A stretch of DNA of 64,000 nt from Nocardioides bizhenqiangii (GCF_034661235.1 NZ_CP141059.1:1302001-1366000), one strand, 5' to 3'. Counted from the first letter of the stretch, positions 27,003 through 36,470 are shown. Notes: generated from the sequence alone by a model not told the origin. Program-made: numbers and translations.

Positions 27003-27548
27003 GTGCTGATCCTGCGCAGGGTGCCCCGTACCGGGATGCGCCTGTCCGCAGGGCTCACCGCCGTCGAGACCACCGTTGCGCCGGCGATCGCCCACACGGC
27101 AGCGGGCGGCGTGCTGCCGTCGGCGGGCTGGCTGCTCACGATCGGCGCGACGGCCTACGGCGCCGGCGTTCTGGTGCTGAGCGGCCGGGCGCCGGTGCGC
27201 GTGATGCTGCCGGTGCTCGTCGGGTTGCAGGTGCTCCTGCACGCCTGGCTGGTCGCGCTCACCGAGGGCGCCGGTGCGCACTCGCACGGGTCGGCCGCAG
27301 AGGCGGTGCTCGGCCTGACCTGGCCGATGCTGCTCGCCCACGTCGCGGCCGGCCTCGTCGCCGCGGTCGCCTGGGCGCTGCGTCGGCGCGCGGTCGACGT
27401 GCTGCTCGGGTGGGCGGACACCACGGCTCCTGCCATCCGGCACCGTTCGCGGGTCGCCGCCGGTCGCAGCAGGCCGACGCCGGCCGGTCGCTCGGTGTCG
27501 GCGCTGCCGACCCGCGGCCCACCTCGGGCGCTGCCTGCGGCCGCCTGA
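27003..27548 (+). CDS. Small multi-pass membrane protein in copper block
   Basis: A 181-residue hydrophobic protein I cannot assign to a named family. Segments VLPSAGWLLTIGATAYGAGVL, VMLPVLVGLQVLLHAWLVAL and LLAHVAAGLVAAVAWAL look membrane-spanning. A GAGAHSHGSAAE loop places two histidines between helices. The C-terminal ~50 residues are basic and Pro/Arg-rich. The GTG at 27003 has no Shine-Dalgarno sequence but follows a CATGAT box by 6 bases. It sits just before the YcnI-like and CopC-CopD genes in the same direction, so a role in copper handling is likely by context only. Confidence 0.6.
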   Translation: MLILRRVPRTGMRLSAGLTAVETTVAPAIAHTAAGGVLPSAGWLLTIGATAYGAGVLVLSGRAPVRVMLPVLVGLQVLLHAWLVALTEGAGAHSHGSAAEAVLGLTWPMLLAHVAAGLVAAVAWALRRRAVDVLLGWADTTAPAIRHRSRVAAGRSRPTPAGRSVSALPTRGPPRALPAAA

Positions 27549-27646
27549 CCGGACCTGCCGGACTGTTCCTGCCGGGTCGGTGGGTCGGCCGTGCCTGCTC
27601 GCGCGCACCGCACCCGAACCTCAGACCCTCCAGACAAGGAACACCC

Positions 27647-28366
27647 ATGCACATCCGACCTATCGCTCTCCCCGCTGCCGGCGCTGCCGGCGCCCTCGCC
27701 CTGGCCGTCGCCCCGGCATCAGCACACGTGACGATCACGCCCGACACGACAGCGGCCGGTGCCTATGCCGTGCTGACCTTCAGCGCCGGGCACGGTTGCG
27801 ACGGCTCGCCGACGACCACGGTCGCCATCGACATGCCGGACCAGGTCTACGCCGTCACGCCCACCCGCAATCCCTACTGGACCGTGGAGAAGGTGATGGC
27901 GGACCTCGACGAACCCATCACGGATGCCCACGGCAACGAGATCACCGAGCGGGTCGACCAGGTGGTCTACGAGGCCCGGACGCCACTGCCGGACGGGCAG
28001 CGCGACACGTTCGAGCTCTCGCTCCAGCTGCCCGACGCGGCTGGCGAGACGCTCGTGTTCCCGGTCGTGCAGACCTGCGAGGAGGGGGAGAACCCCTGGA
28101 TCGAGACGCCCGCCGAGGGCCAGGACCCGGAGGAGCTGGAGTTCCCGGCGCCGACGGTGACGATCACCGAGGCCGAGGCCGAGGGTGACAGCCACCGGGC
28201 GGGCGCCTCGGACGAGGAACCGGCCGAACCCGCCGCGTCCGCAGAGGGCACCGGCGGCGACGAGGAGGACGAGGACGGCAACGGCCTCGCGCTGGCCGGT
28301 CTCGGCACCGGTGTGGCCGGCATCGTCGTTGGCGGTATCGCTCTGGCGCGGAGCCGGAAGGCGTAG
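27647..28366 (+). CDS. YcnI-like (DUF1775) copper-binding exported protein
   Basis: A 239-residue exported protein. The signal peptide ends ASA and the mature chain starts with His27 (AHVTITPDT). In B. subtilis YcnI an N-terminal His of this kind forms part of a monohistidine-brace copper site. The DUF1775 domain spans ~27-175 and contains CDGSPTTTVAIDMP and FPVVQTCEEGENPW. An acidic Glu-rich linker follows, and a C-terminal helix (LALAGLGTGVAGIVVGGIAL) would anchor it. AAGGA lies before the ATG. It ends 3 bases before the CopC-CopD start, so the two are cotranscribed. YcnI proteins are predicted copper chaperones outside the membrane. Confidence 0.9.
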   Translation: MHIRPIALPAAGAAGALALAVAPASAHVTITPDTTAAGAYAVLTFSAGHGCDGSPTTTVAIDMPDQVYAVTPTRNPYWTVEKVMADLDEPITDAHGNEITERVDQVVYEARTPLPDGQRDTFELSLQLPDAAGETLVFPVVQTCEEGENPWIETPAEGQDPEELEFPAPTVTITEAEAEGDSHRAGASDEEPAEPAASAEGTGGDEEDEDGNGLALAGLGTGVAGIVVGGIALARSRKA

Positions 28367-28369
28367 CCC

Positions 28370-30004
28370 TTGATCGGACGTGTGCTGGCGGCGGCGCTGC
28401 TCGCCGGGCTCCTCGTGGGCTCGGCGGCCGCGCCGGCGTCGGCGCACGCCTCGCTGGTCTCGACGGACCCGGCCGAGGGCGCGGTGGTGGCCGAGGCACC
28501 GGGTGCGGTCACGTTCACCTTCAGCGAGCCGGTGTCGCTGGCGGGTGACTCGCTCCAGGCCTATGACGCCGCGGGCGAGCCGGTCGACGTCGACGCGTCC
28601 GCTCGCGGCGAGGTGGTGACCGCCGACCTCCCCGACGACCTTGCCGACGGCACCTACGTGGTGGCCTGGCGGGTCGTGTCGTCGGACGGACATCCGGTCG
28701 CCGGCTCGCTGACGTTCCACGTCGGTGCGCCGAGCGAGACCGTCGTACCGCCCCGTGACGTCCCGGCGACGGACGACACGTCGATGCGCGCCGTCGCGAG
28801 CGTCGTGCAGGCGCTGTCCTACGTCGCCCTGCTGCTCGCCGGAGGCCTCACCATCTTCCTTTCCTGGACCTCCCGCGGGATCCGCCTGCACGACGGCGTA
28901 CGACGACGGCTGCTGCTGCTCCAGCGGGGCTCGGCTCTCACAGCCGTGCTCGTCACCGCGGTCGCGGTCGTGGTCTCCGGTGCCTACCAGCGCGGTGCCG
29001 GCATCGATGGGCTGTTCGAGGCGGCGTCGATCGACCCGGAGCTGGTCGGGGACGACCTCACCGTGCTCACCCTCCAGGTGATCGGCCTCGGCCTCGCCGT
29101 CCTCATGGCGGGTCGCACGACCCCGTCGTTGGCCGGTGACGTCGGAGCCGGGCTGGCGGTCTGGTCACCGGCCCTGGTCGGCCACACGCGCTCCTACGAG
29201 CCGGTGTCCCTCCTGGTCCTCACCGACGCCCTTCACCTCAGCGCGGGTGCGGTCTGGCTCGGCGGCCTGGTGGGGCTGGCCGTCGTGCTGCCGTCGCTCG
29301 CGGGGCGCGAACGCGACGGTGCGCTCGTGCTGAGCCGGTTCTCGACCGTGGCTGCCGTCCTGCTCGGCGTCCTCGCCGGGGCGGGGGTGCTGCTCGGCTG
29401 GCGGATCCTCGGGTCCTGGAGCGGGCTGTGGGAGACCACCTACGGGCGGCTGCTGCTGGTCAAGGTCGCGATCGCGCTCGTCGTCGGCGCCGTCGCTGCC
29501 TTCAACCGCTACCGCGTGCTGCCGCGTGTCGGCGCGGGCCCGCACGAGGCCCGGCGTCGCGCGACGTACGCCGTGCGCCGCGTCGTCGTCCTCGAGGCGG
29601 CACTCCTGGTCGCGCTGCTGGGCGTCACCGGCTTCCTGGTCGAGCAGCCGCCGCGCGCCGAGTCCGCTGCGGTCCCGGTGGCGCCGACCTCCGAGGTCGC
29701 GCGCGCCGTCGTCGGCGAGCTGCAGGTGCTCGCGGTGCTCGACGAGGAGCCGGGTCGTCAGCGGCAGCTGCTGGTGCAGGTGCAGGACCTGGCTGGCGAG
29801 CCGGTCGACCTGGCGGAACGGCCCACGGTCTCGCTCCGCTCGGCCGACGTCGACCTCGGCACGGTGCCGGTCACGCCGACGGGTGCGGGCACCTTCCAGG
29901 CCACCGTCACCTTCCCGGAGCCGGGGGAGTGGGAGGTGCAGGTCAGCCTGCGGGTCGACGAGTTCGACAACCCGGTCACGACGCTCACGGTCGACGTGCC
30001 CTAG
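28370..30004 (+). CDS. CopC-CopD fusion, copper-binding and copper-transport protein
   Basis: A 544-residue fusion. After the signal peptide the mature chain begins at His26 (AHASLVSTDPAEG). With D106 and H108 (SSDGHPV) it makes the classic Cu(II) site of CopC (domain ~26-117). Residues ~140-425 are the eight-helix CopD membrane domain. A further ~110-residue strand-rich C-terminal domain (QVLAVLDEEPGRQ to TTLTVDVP) is present, resembling the YtkA-like domain of copper operons. The start is TTG, with GGAAGG 8 bases upstream inside the end of ycnI-like; GTG at 28382 is an alternative. The protein should move copper from the outside inward. Its TAG overlaps, in CTAG, the stop of the convergent lipoprotein gene. 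Confidence 0.92.
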   Translation: MIGRVLAAALLAGLLVGSAAAPASAHASLVSTDPAEGAVVAEAPGAVTFTFSEPVSLAGDSLQAYDAAGEPVDVDASARGEVVTADLPDDLADGTYVVAWRVVSSDGHPVAGSLTFHVGAPSETVVPPRDVPATDDTSMRAVASVVQALSYVALLLAGGLTIFLSWTSRGIRLHDGVRRRLLLLQRGSALTAVLVTAVAVVVSGAYQRGAGIDGLFEAASIDPELVGDDLTVLTLQVIGLGLAVLMAGRTTPSLAGDVGAGLAVWSPALVGHTRSYEPVSLLVLTDALHLSAGAVWLGGLVGLAVVLPSLAGRERDGALVLSRFSTVAAVLLGVLAGAGVLLGWRILGSWSGLWETTYGRLLLVKVAIALVVGAVAAFNRYRVLPRVGAGPHEARRRATYAVRRVVVLEAALLVALLGVTGFLVEQPPRAESAAVPVAPTSEVARAVVGELQVLAVLDEEPGRQRQLLVQVQDLAGEPVDLAERPTVSLRSADVDLGTVPVTPTGAGTFQATVTFPEPGEWEVQVSLRVDEFDNPVTTLTVDVP

Positions 30005-30885
30005 GTGATCGTCGCGGTGATCGGCACTGTGTGCACGATCCCGTCCACGCGCACCTGCACGAAGAGCCGGTAGTCGCCTGCCCGCTCGAACGCCGTGTGG
30101 AAGGTCAGCTCCGCCCCGTCGTCGGTGATCTCGGGTTCGCCGTAGGGGTGCACGTGGACGAACAGCTGGTCGCGAGCGCGGTCGGCGATCCGGAAGCCGG
30201 ACACGTGCGCCGTCGTACCCAGGTAGGAGCCGAGGGTGACCGGGCGGCCGTCGGGCGTGCTCACGACCAGCCGCAGCCGCCCGTCCGCTCCGACCCGGCC
30301 GGCGCCGTCGACGCGGACCCGCACCGAGCCGTCGGTGCCCTCACCCTCCCTCGGCACCGGCCTCGGAGCGCCCGCCGGGCGCTGGAGCACCTGTTTGCCG
30401 AGCACCACCGGTCGGTCCGCGTCCGACGGCAGGAAGTCCGCGATCACCCGGTAGCCGCCCGCCTCGGCGAGGTCCACCGGCACCGTCCAGGTCCCGTCGT
30501 CGGCGAGGGTCGGGTGCACGTGCCGGTAGACCGAGAAGTCGGTGCGCACGACGTACAGGTGCATCAGCTTGGTCTGCTGCTCCGCGTAGTCGGTGACCGG
30601 CCGGCCCTCCGGACCGAGGATCCGGAAGCTCATCTCGCCGGGCCCATCGGTCCGCGTCGGAACCCGGAGGTCGGCGATCCGGTAGCCGCCGGCGCTGGCG
30701 CGGGTGCCGTCGCCGACCGGGTCGGCGTCGCTCTCGCCGGGTGCGTGGGTGTGGTCGGCACCTTCGGCCGGTGGGTTCACGACGATCCGATCGGTGTCGG
30801 CGGCCGGCTCCTCGCTCGTGCAGCCTCCGGCGAGCAGCGCAGCGACGACGGCCGAGGAGCAGAGCCAGGGGGAGGGGCGACGCAC
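30001..30885 (-). CDS. His-rich lipoprotein, probably metal related
   Basis: A 294-residue lipoprotein: the signal peptide ends in the lipobox LLAGGC, with Cys22 to be lipidated. The mature part has two similar strand-rich halves (residues ~65-160 and ~185-290). Each contains a His motif, RHVHP in the first and FVHVHP in the second, and HTHAPG lies near the N-terminus. Such paired HxH motifs suggest Cu or Zn binding on the cell surface. The start is GTG at 30885 without a clear Shine-Dalgarno sequence. The gene is convergent with CopC-CopD and shares 4 bases with it (the CTAG serves both stops), supporting a shared copper context. The family is not identified with certainty. Confidence 0.75.
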   Translation of the reverse strand: MRRPSPWLCSSAVVAALLAGGCTSEEPAADTDRIVVNPPAEGADHTHAPGESDADPVGDGTRASAGGYRIADLRVPTRTDGPGEMSFRILGPEGRPVTDYAEQQTKLMHLYVVRTDFSVYRHVHPTLADDGTWTVPVDLAEAGGYRVIADFLPSDADRPVVLGKQVLQRPAGAPRPVPREGEGTDGSVRVRVDGAGRVGADGRLRLVVSTPDGRPVTLGSYLGTTAHVSGFRIADRARDQLFVHVHPYGEPEITDDGAELTFHTAFERAGDYRLFVQVRVDGIVHTVPITATIT

Positions 30886-31052
30886 CCGGCCATTCTGCCG
30901 GGGTGCCCTGACCGTCCGTTCAGGAAGGTGCAGTGCAAGAAGTTGGGCGTAGGCGGCGGGAACACGCCGTCACTAGTTTCCGCGAGGGTGCCCGATCGGG
31001 CGCCCGAGGCCGCGGCCCTACCCGGGCTGCCCGAACCACCAAGGTGACTCAC

Positions 31053-32774
31053 ATGTCAACAGCACAACCCCGCGCCATCGCGCGGGCGATCGCCACGGCA
31101 GCAGTGGCGCTCGCAACCGGAGGTGCCCTCGTCGGCACCGCCTCCCCGTCCGGCGCCGCCCCCGGGGCTCCGGCCAACCATCCGCTCAGCGTGCAGGACG
31201 ACGACCTGGCGCCCGTCGTCGGGCGCTCAGCCCCCGGCGCGGTCGACGGCCGCTACATCGTCGTGCTCAACCAGCAGGCGTCCCGCACCGTCGCGGCGGA
31301 CGCCCGTCGGGTGGCCGTCGACAAGGGCGGCCGGATCACGCACCAGTACCGGACCGCGCTCAACGGGTTCTCGGCGAAGCTGCCGGACCGGGCGGTCCAG
31401 GCGCTGCGGGCCAACCCGGCGGTCGCCTACATCGAGGCCGACCGCCGCGTCTCGATCGACGGAGACCAGGCGGGCGCCACCTGGGGTCTCGACCGGGTCG
31501 ACCAGCGCAACCTGCCGCTGAACTCGAACTACCACTACGACGCCACCGGTTCGGGCGTGAAGGCCTACATCATCGACACCGGCGTGCTCACGACGCACAG
31601 CGAGTTCACCGGCCGCACCGCCGCGGGCTACTCCGCGATCGGCGGCACTCCCACCGACTGCAACGGGCACGGCACCCACGTAGCGGGCACCGTCGGCGGC
31701 ACGACGTACGGCGTCGCCAAGGCGGTCACGATCATCCCCGTCCGGGTGCTCGACTGCAGCGGCAACGGGACCGACTCCGGCGTCATCGCGGGCATCGACT
31801 GGGTCACCTCCCACCACACCAGCGGTCCCGCGGTCGCCAACATGAGCCTCGGCGGCGGCGTCTCGACGGCGCTCGACACGGCGGTCGCCAACTCGATCAA
31901 CGACGGCGTCTTCTACGCCGTGGCGGCCGGCAACGACTACGGCGCCAACGCCTGCAACGGCTCGCCGTCGCGGGTCGCAGCCGCGGTCACCGTCGGCTCC
32001 ACGACCAGCACCGACGCACGCTCGGACTTCTCCAACATCGGCTCGTGCCTCGACATCTTCGCGCCGGGCTCGAGCATCAAGTCGGCCTGGTACACCTCGA
32101 GCACCGCGACCAACACCATCAGCGGCACGTCGATGGCGACCCCGCACGTCGCCGGCGCCGCGGCGCTCTACCTGCAGGCCCACGCCGCTGCGTCACCGTC
32201 GTCGGTCTCGACCTGGCTGACGTCCAACGCGACCACGGGCAAGGTGACCAACCCGGGCACCGGCTCGCCGAACCGCCTGCTCCACACCCTCGAGGGCGGC
32301 ACGCCCGAGCCCCCGCCGCCGACCGGCAACCTGCTGGTGAACCCCGGCTTCGAGTCGGGCAACACCGGTTGGAGCTCGACCTCCGGCGTGATCACCAGCT
32401 CGACCAGCCGGCCGGCGCGGACCGGGTCCTGGAAGGCGTGGCTCAACGGATACGGCTCGAGCACCACCGACACGCTCAGCCAGAACGTCACCCTCCCGGC
32501 GAGCGGCACCAAGACGCTGGCGTTCTACGTGCGGATCGACTCGGCCGAGACGACCACGTCGACGGCGTACGACACGCTCCGCGTGCAGGTCGTCTCGGGT
32601 GGTACGACGACCACGCTCGCGACGTACTCCAACCTCAACAAGGGCTCGTCCTACGTCCTGAGGTCCTTCAGCCTCGCCGCCTACGCGGGGCGGACGGTGA
32701 CGGTGAAGTTCACCGGCACCGAGGACTCCAGCCTGCAGACGAGCTTCGTCATCGACGACGCGTCCGTGAGCTAG
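31053..32774 (+). CDS. Secreted subtilase (S8) with propeptide and C-terminal jelly-roll domain, paralogue 2
   Basis: A 573-residue preproprotease with the same design as the gene at 25233: signal peptide, I9 propeptide ([10 protein letters not shown] to VAYIEADRR), and S8 catalytic domain with D175 (YIIDTGV), H206 (NGHGTHVAG) and S360 (GTSMATPH). A PPPP linker and a beta-sandwich C-domain ([10 protein letters not shown] to [10 protein letters not shown]) follow. AAGGTG precedes the ATG. Upstream at 30986-31005 lies GGGTGCCCGATCGGGCGCCC, nearly a perfect palindrome, which may fold in the leader. The protein is expected to be secreted and self-processed. A long hairpin starts ~45 bases after its stop. 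Confidence 0.93.
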   Translation: MSTAQPRAIARAIATAAVALATGGALVGTASPSGAAPGAPANHPLSVQDDDLAPVVGRSAPGAVDGRYIVVLNQQASRTVAADARRVAVDKGGRITHQYRTALNGFSAKLPDRAVQALRANPAVAYIEADRRVSIDGDQAGATWGLDRVDQRNLPLNSNYHYDATGSGVKAYIIDTGVLTTHSEFTGRTAAGYSAIGGTPTDCNGHGTHVAGTVGGTTYGVAKAVTIIPVRVLDCSGNGTDSGVIAGIDWVTSHHTSGPAVANMSLGGGVSTALDTAVANSINDGVFYAVAAGNDYGANACNGSPSRVAAAVTVGSTTSTDARSDFSNIGSCLDIFAPGSSIKSAWYTSSTATNTISGTSMATPHVAGAAALYLQAHAAASPSSVSTWLTSNATTGKVTNPGTGSPNRLLHTLEGGTPEPPPPTGNLLVNPGFESGNTGWSSTSGVITSSTSRPARTGSWKAWLNGYGSSTTDTLSQNVTLPASGTKTLAFYVRIDSAETTTSTAYDTLRVQVVSGGTTTTLATYSNLNKGSSYVLRSFSLAAYAGRTVTVKFTGTEDSSLQTSFVIDDASVS

Positions 32775-32818
32775 TACACCCGCCACGCACAGAGCCGCGG
32801 GCGAAGCCTCGCGGCGAG

Positions 32819-32883
32819 CCGACCCGGCGCAAATCTTGCCCTCGCGAGCGAAGCGAGCCGCCTCGAGATCTGCGCCGGGTCGG
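32819..32883. terminator. Long hairpin after subtilase 2
   Basis: CCGACCCGGCGCA (32819-32831) pairs perfectly with TGCGCCGGGTCGG (32871-32883). The stem extends inward by ATCT/AGAT after one mismatch, and outward toward GCCTCGC/GCGAGGC with a bulge. The 39-base loop holds its own small stem (CTCG-cgagcgaag-CGAG). It follows the protease gene and probably terminates it. There is no T-run. Confidence 0.55.
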
Positions 32884-32935
32884 CGAGCGAGGCTGCGCGC
32901 TGGCGTCTGCCCGCGCTGGAGAGCACCATGGGCAC

Positions 32936-33916
32936 ATGGCGGCGCAGATCGACCGGGCCGTGCTCGACTCGGCGACTGCGCACGGAGACCTGGGGGAGGA
33001 CGGGCGGTCGGGCGCCGCCCTCCGGCGGCTCACCCTCGCTGACGGGCGCCGGGTCGTTGTCAAGCGCTACGACCCAGGCACGGACCTGGTCATGCAGATG
33101 ATCGGCGACGACCACGGCCGCGAGGTCGAGCTCTACCTCGACGGCGTACTTGACGACCTGCCGCCGACCGTGAGGCATCCGATCCTCAATGCGTGGTACG
33201 ACGACGAGGGCAACGGGGTCGTCGTGATGCGCGACCTCGGCGACGCGGTGCTGACGTGGGATCGCCTCCTTTGCCCCACCCAGGTCCGGGTGGTCCTCGG
33301 GGGTCTCGCCGACCTCCACGATGCGTTCCGCGACCGCACCGCTCCGACACCGACCGCGCTCGGCACGGTTGTCAGCATCTTCGAACCCGACCGGATCCGG
33401 CGTTTCGCCGGCAACGGCCTCGTCGACGCCGCGCTGCGCGGGTGGGAGCACTTCGCGGAGGTCGCCCCCGGCGAGGTGGGGCAGCGGGTGCTCGCTCTCG
33501 CTCACGACGGCAGCTCCCTTGTCCGCGCGATGGAGACGCGGAGGCAGACCCTGCTGCACGGCGACGTCGCGACCGTGAACCTGGCGTTGGAGTCCCACGG
33601 CCTGACGCTCTTCGACTGGGGCGTTGCGACGGTCGGGCCGGCCGAGCTCGACGTCGGCCGGCTCCTGGTCGGCTGTGCCCACGTCTTCGACCTGTCGTTC
33701 GACGAGTTCCTCGCCCTCCAGCGCGACGTGGCGGGCGCCGCCCACGACGAGGCCTCGCTGGAGCTCGGGCTGCTGGCCGGTCTCACCTGGCTCGGGTGGA
33801 ACAAGGCCCTCGACATGGTGGAGCACCCCGACGAGGGCGTACGCGCCCGCGAGCGAGCAGGACTGGACTGGTGGCTGGCGCAGGCCGGCCGAGCCTTCGA
33901 GAGAGGACTGGTGTGA
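32936..33916 (+). CDS. Aminoglycoside phosphotransferase (APH)-fold small-molecule kinase
   Basis: A 326-residue protein of the APH/choline kinase fold. RRVVVKRYD supplies the ATP lysine, LLHGDVATVNLALES is the catalytic HGDxxxxN loop, and TLFDWGVAT is the metal-binding Asp. The protein lacks any antibiotic-specific signature, so a metabolite kinase is as likely as a resistance enzyme. The ATG at 32936 starts MAAQIDRAV; the ribosome-binding site is poor (GGAG ~16 bases away), so translation may be weak or the start may differ. Its stop overlaps the next gene's start (TGATG), so the two form an operon. Confidence 0.75.
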   Translation: MAAQIDRAVLDSATAHGDLGEDGRSGAALRRLTLADGRRVVVKRYDPGTDLVMQMIGDDHGREVELYLDGVLDDLPPTVRHPILNAWYDDEGNGVVVMRDLGDAVLTWDRLLCPTQVRVVLGGLADLHDAFRDRTAPTPTALGTVVSIFEPDRIRRFAGNGLVDAALRGWEHFAEVAPGEVGQRVLALAHDGSSLVRAMETRRQTLLHGDVATVNLALESHGLTLFDWGVATVGPAELDVGRLLVGCAHVFDLSFDEFLALQRDVAGAAHDEASLELGLLAGLTWLGWNKALDMVEHPDEGVRARERAGLDWWLAQAGRAFERGLV

Positions 33917-34494
33917 TGGAAACCGAGGAGATGCACCGCAGGACCGTCGACTGGTGGCGGTCGTGCGTCGAAACCGTCGGCGAGGACGAGTGGGGGGCGC
34001 CGACCCCGTGCGCGAGCTGGGACGTGCGGAAGCTGGTCAACCACGTGGCCGGCGAGGACCTGTGGACCGTGCCCCTGCTGGAGGGGAGCACGATCGAGGA
34101 CGTCGGCGACCGGTTCGACGGAGACGTGCTGGGTGACGATCCCGTGGACTCCGCCCGGTCCGCAGCCGGGTCCGCGGTGACAGCCGTCGCCGACCTGCTG
34201 CCGCAGCGCGACACCGTGCACCTGTCGTACGGGGAGGAGCGGGCCGACGAGTACATCTGGCAGCTCGCGGCCGACCACCTGATCCACGGATGGGACCTCG
34301 CGGTGGCGACCGGCGGCGACACCCGGCTCGACCCGGAGCTCGTCGCCGCGCTCGACGAGTGGTACTCCTCGCGCGAGGAGATGTATCGCGGCGCCGGGGC
34401 GGTCGGCGCGCGGGTCGCTCTCAACGGCGACGCGCAGCACGACCTGCTGGCGCGCTTCGGTCGCGATGAGGACTGGGCGCCAACCGCCTCGTAG
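33916..34494 (+). CDS. DinB/MDMPI-like (TIGR03086-type) metal-binding protein
   Basis: A 192-residue protein with the N-terminal domain of mycothiol-dependent maleylpyruvate isomerase. TPCASWDVRKLVNHVAGEDLW carries metal-ligand H43, and AADHLIHGWDLA carries the other two histidines expected of the DinB fold. It likely binds a divalent metal and uses mycothiol as thiol cofactor, but the substrate is unknown. The start ATG shares one base with the APH gene's TGA. Its own stop codon TAG is part of the TAGACT box placed just before the radical SAM gene. Confidence 0.8.
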   Translation: METEEMHRRTVDWWRSCVETVGEDEWGAPTPCASWDVRKLVNHVAGEDLWTVPLLEGSTIEDVGDRFDGDVLGDDPVDSARSAAGSAVTAVADLLPQRDTVHLSYGEERADEYIWQLAADHLIHGWDLAVATGGDTRLDPELVAALDEWYSSREEMYRGAGAVGARVALNGDAQHDLLARFGRDEDWAPTAS

Positions 34495-34497
34495 ACT
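34492..34497 (+). promoter_or_regulatory. -10 box for leaderless radical SAM gene
   Basis: TAGACT ends 8 bases before the ATG at 34506 and there is no Shine-Dalgarno sequence, so transcription should begin almost at the start codon. A matching -35 is not obvious. Confidence 0.45.
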
Positions 34498-34505
34498 CGA
34501 CTCCT

Positions 34506-36443
34506 ATGCCTGAGTCGCTCTTCCCCCTCCTCGAGCCGCATCTGCTGTCGGTGTCCAAGCCGATCCAGTACGTCGGCGGCGAGCTCAATTCCGTGAGCAA
34601 GGAATGGGACTCCACCGAGGTCCGCTGGGCGCTGATGTATCCGGACGCCTACGAGGTCGGCCTTCCCAACCAGGGCGTCCAGATCCTCTACGAAGTCCTC
34701 AACGAACGGCCCTGGATCCTCGCCGAGCGCACCTACGCGGTGTGGCCGGACATGGAGGCGGTGATGCGGGAGAAGCGGATCCCGCAGTTCACGGTGGACG
34801 GCCACCGGCCGGTGGGCGCGTTCGACCTGTTCGGCGTGAGCTTCTCCACCGAGCTCGGCTACACGAACATGCTCAATGCGCTCGATCTCGCCGGCATCCC
34901 GATCCACGCGGTCGACCGCACCGACGAGCACCCAGTCGTGATCGCGGGCGGTCACGCAGCGTTCAACCCCGAGCCGATCGCCGACTTCCTCGATGCGGCC
35001 GTCCTGGGAGACGGTGAGGAGGTCGTTCTCGCGATCTCGGAGGTCGTCCGCGAGTGGAAGGGCGAGGGCTCGCCGGGCGGGCGGGAGGAGCTGCTCCGTC
35101 GGCTCGCCGTGAGCGGTGCCGTCTACGTGCCGCAGTTCTACGACGTGTCGTACGACGCCGACGGGCAGATCGCCGCCGTGCTCCCCAATCGGCCGTGGGC
35201 CCCTGAGCGCGTCCGGAAGCACACGCTGATGGACCTCGACTCGTGGCCCTACCCGGCCAACCCGCTGGTGCCGTTGGCGGAGACCGTGCACGAGCGGTTC
35301 AGCGTCGAGATCTTCCGCGGCTGCACGCGGGGCTGCCGGTTCTGCCAGGCCGGCATGATCACCCGACCCGTGCGCGAGCGCTCGATCGAGACGATCGGCG
35401 CGATGGTGGACAACGGCGTGAAGAAGACCGGCTTCGAGGAGGTCGGCCTGCTGTCCCTGTCGAGCGCCGACCACACCGAGATCGGTGAGGTGGCAAAGGG
35501 CCTGGCCGACCGCTACGAGGGGTCCAACGTCTCGCTGTCGCTGCCGTCGACCCGGGTCGACGCGTTCAACATCACCCTGGCCAACGAGTTCTCCCGCAAC
35601 GGCCGGCGCTCCGGTCTGACCTTCGCGCCCGAGGGCGGCAGCGAGCGGATGCGGAAGGTGATCAACAAGATGGTCACCGAGGAAGACCTGATCCGCACCG
35701 TCGCGACGGCGTACTCCCACGGCTGGCGCCAGGTGAAGCTCTACTTCATGTGCGGTCTCCCGACCGAGACCGACGACGACGTGCTGCAGATCGCCGAGCT
35801 CGCCAAGAAGGTGATCGCCAAGGGCCGGGAGGTCTCGGGCCGCAACGACATCCGGTGCACCGTGTCGATCGGCGGTTTCGTCCCCAAGCCGCACACGCCG
35901 TTCCAGTGGGCGGCACAGCTGGACGTCGAGACGACCGACCGGCGCCTGCGCGAGCTGCGCGAGACGGTGCGGGCCGACAAGCGCTACGGCCGCGCGATCG
36001 GCTTCCGCTACCACGACGGCAAGCCCGGCATCATCGAAGGCCTCCTCTCCCGTGGCGACCGCCGGGTCGGCGGGATCATCGAGCAGGTCTGGCGCGACGG
36101 CGGGCGCTTCGACGGCTGGAGCGAGCACTTCTCCTACGACCGCTGGGTCGCGGCGGCCGAGACCGCGCTCGACGGCACCGCCGTCGACCTCGACTGGTAC
36201 ACCACCCGTGACCGTGACTACGACGAGGTGCTGCCCTGGGACCACCTCGACTCCGGTCTCGACAAGGACTGGCTGTGGTCGGACTGGGAGGACGCCCTCG
36301 CTGTGGCCTCGGGCGAGTCCGACGTCGAGGTCGAGGACTGCCGCTGGACGCCCTGCTACGACTGCGGGGTCTGCCCGGAGATGGGCACCGAGATCCAGAT
36401 CGGCCCCACCGGCCAGACGCTGCTGCCGCTCTCAGTCGTCTGA
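34506..36443 (+). CDS. TIGR03960-family B12-binding-like radical SAM protein
   Basis: A 645-residue protein. The N-terminal ~200 residues form a cobalamin-binding-like Rossmann region (GLPNQGVQILYEVLN, VIAGGHAAFNPEP). The radical SAM core follows with the cluster motif GCTRGCRFCQAG (C273, C277, C280), so it should cleave SAM with a 4Fe-4S cluster. C-terminal cysteines (CYDCGVCPEMG) may bind an extra cluster or metal. The substrate is not known. In most actinobacteria this gene is immediately followed by the TIGR03936 gene and Rne/Rng, and the two proteins are thought to act together. Here the partner lies 8.6 kb away at 45071. Confidence 0.92.
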   Translation: MPESLFPLLEPHLLSVSKPIQYVGGELNSVSKEWDSTEVRWALMYPDAYEVGLPNQGVQILYEVLNERPWILAERTYAVWPDMEAVMREKRIPQFTVDGHRPVGAFDLFGVSFSTELGYTNMLNALDLAGIPIHAVDRTDEHPVVIAGGHAAFNPEPIADFLDAAVLGDGEEVVLAISEVVREWKGEGSPGGREELLRRLAVSGAVYVPQFYDVSYDADGQIAAVLPNRPWAPERVRKHTLMDLDSWPYPANPLVPLAETVHERFSVEIFRGCTRGCRFCQAGMITRPVRERSIETIGAMVDNGVKKTGFEEVGLLSLSSADHTEIGEVAKGLADRYEGSNVSLSLPSTRVDAFNITLANEFSRNGRRSGLTFAPEGGSERMRKVINKMVTEEDLIRTVATAYSHGWRQVKLYFMCGLPTETDDDVLQIAELAKKVIAKGREVSGRNDIRCTVSIGGFVPKPHTPFQWAAQLDVETTDRRLRELRETVRADKRYGRAIGFRYHDGKPGIIEGLLSRGDRRVGGIIEQVWRDGGRFDGWSEHFSYDRWVAAAETALDGTAVDLDWYTTRDRDYDEVLPWDHLDSGLDKDWLWSDWEDALAVASGESDVEVEDCRWTPCYDCGVCPEMGTEIQIGPTGQTLLPLSVV

Positions 36444-36470
36444 GGACGGCTCAGAGACCGGGATCCGGGC

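Noticed and set aside
32045..32935. N-terminal extension of the APH-like gene into subtilase 2
   Set aside because: It overlaps the subtilase in another frame and has no kinase-like sequence; the ATG at 32936 is the sensible start.
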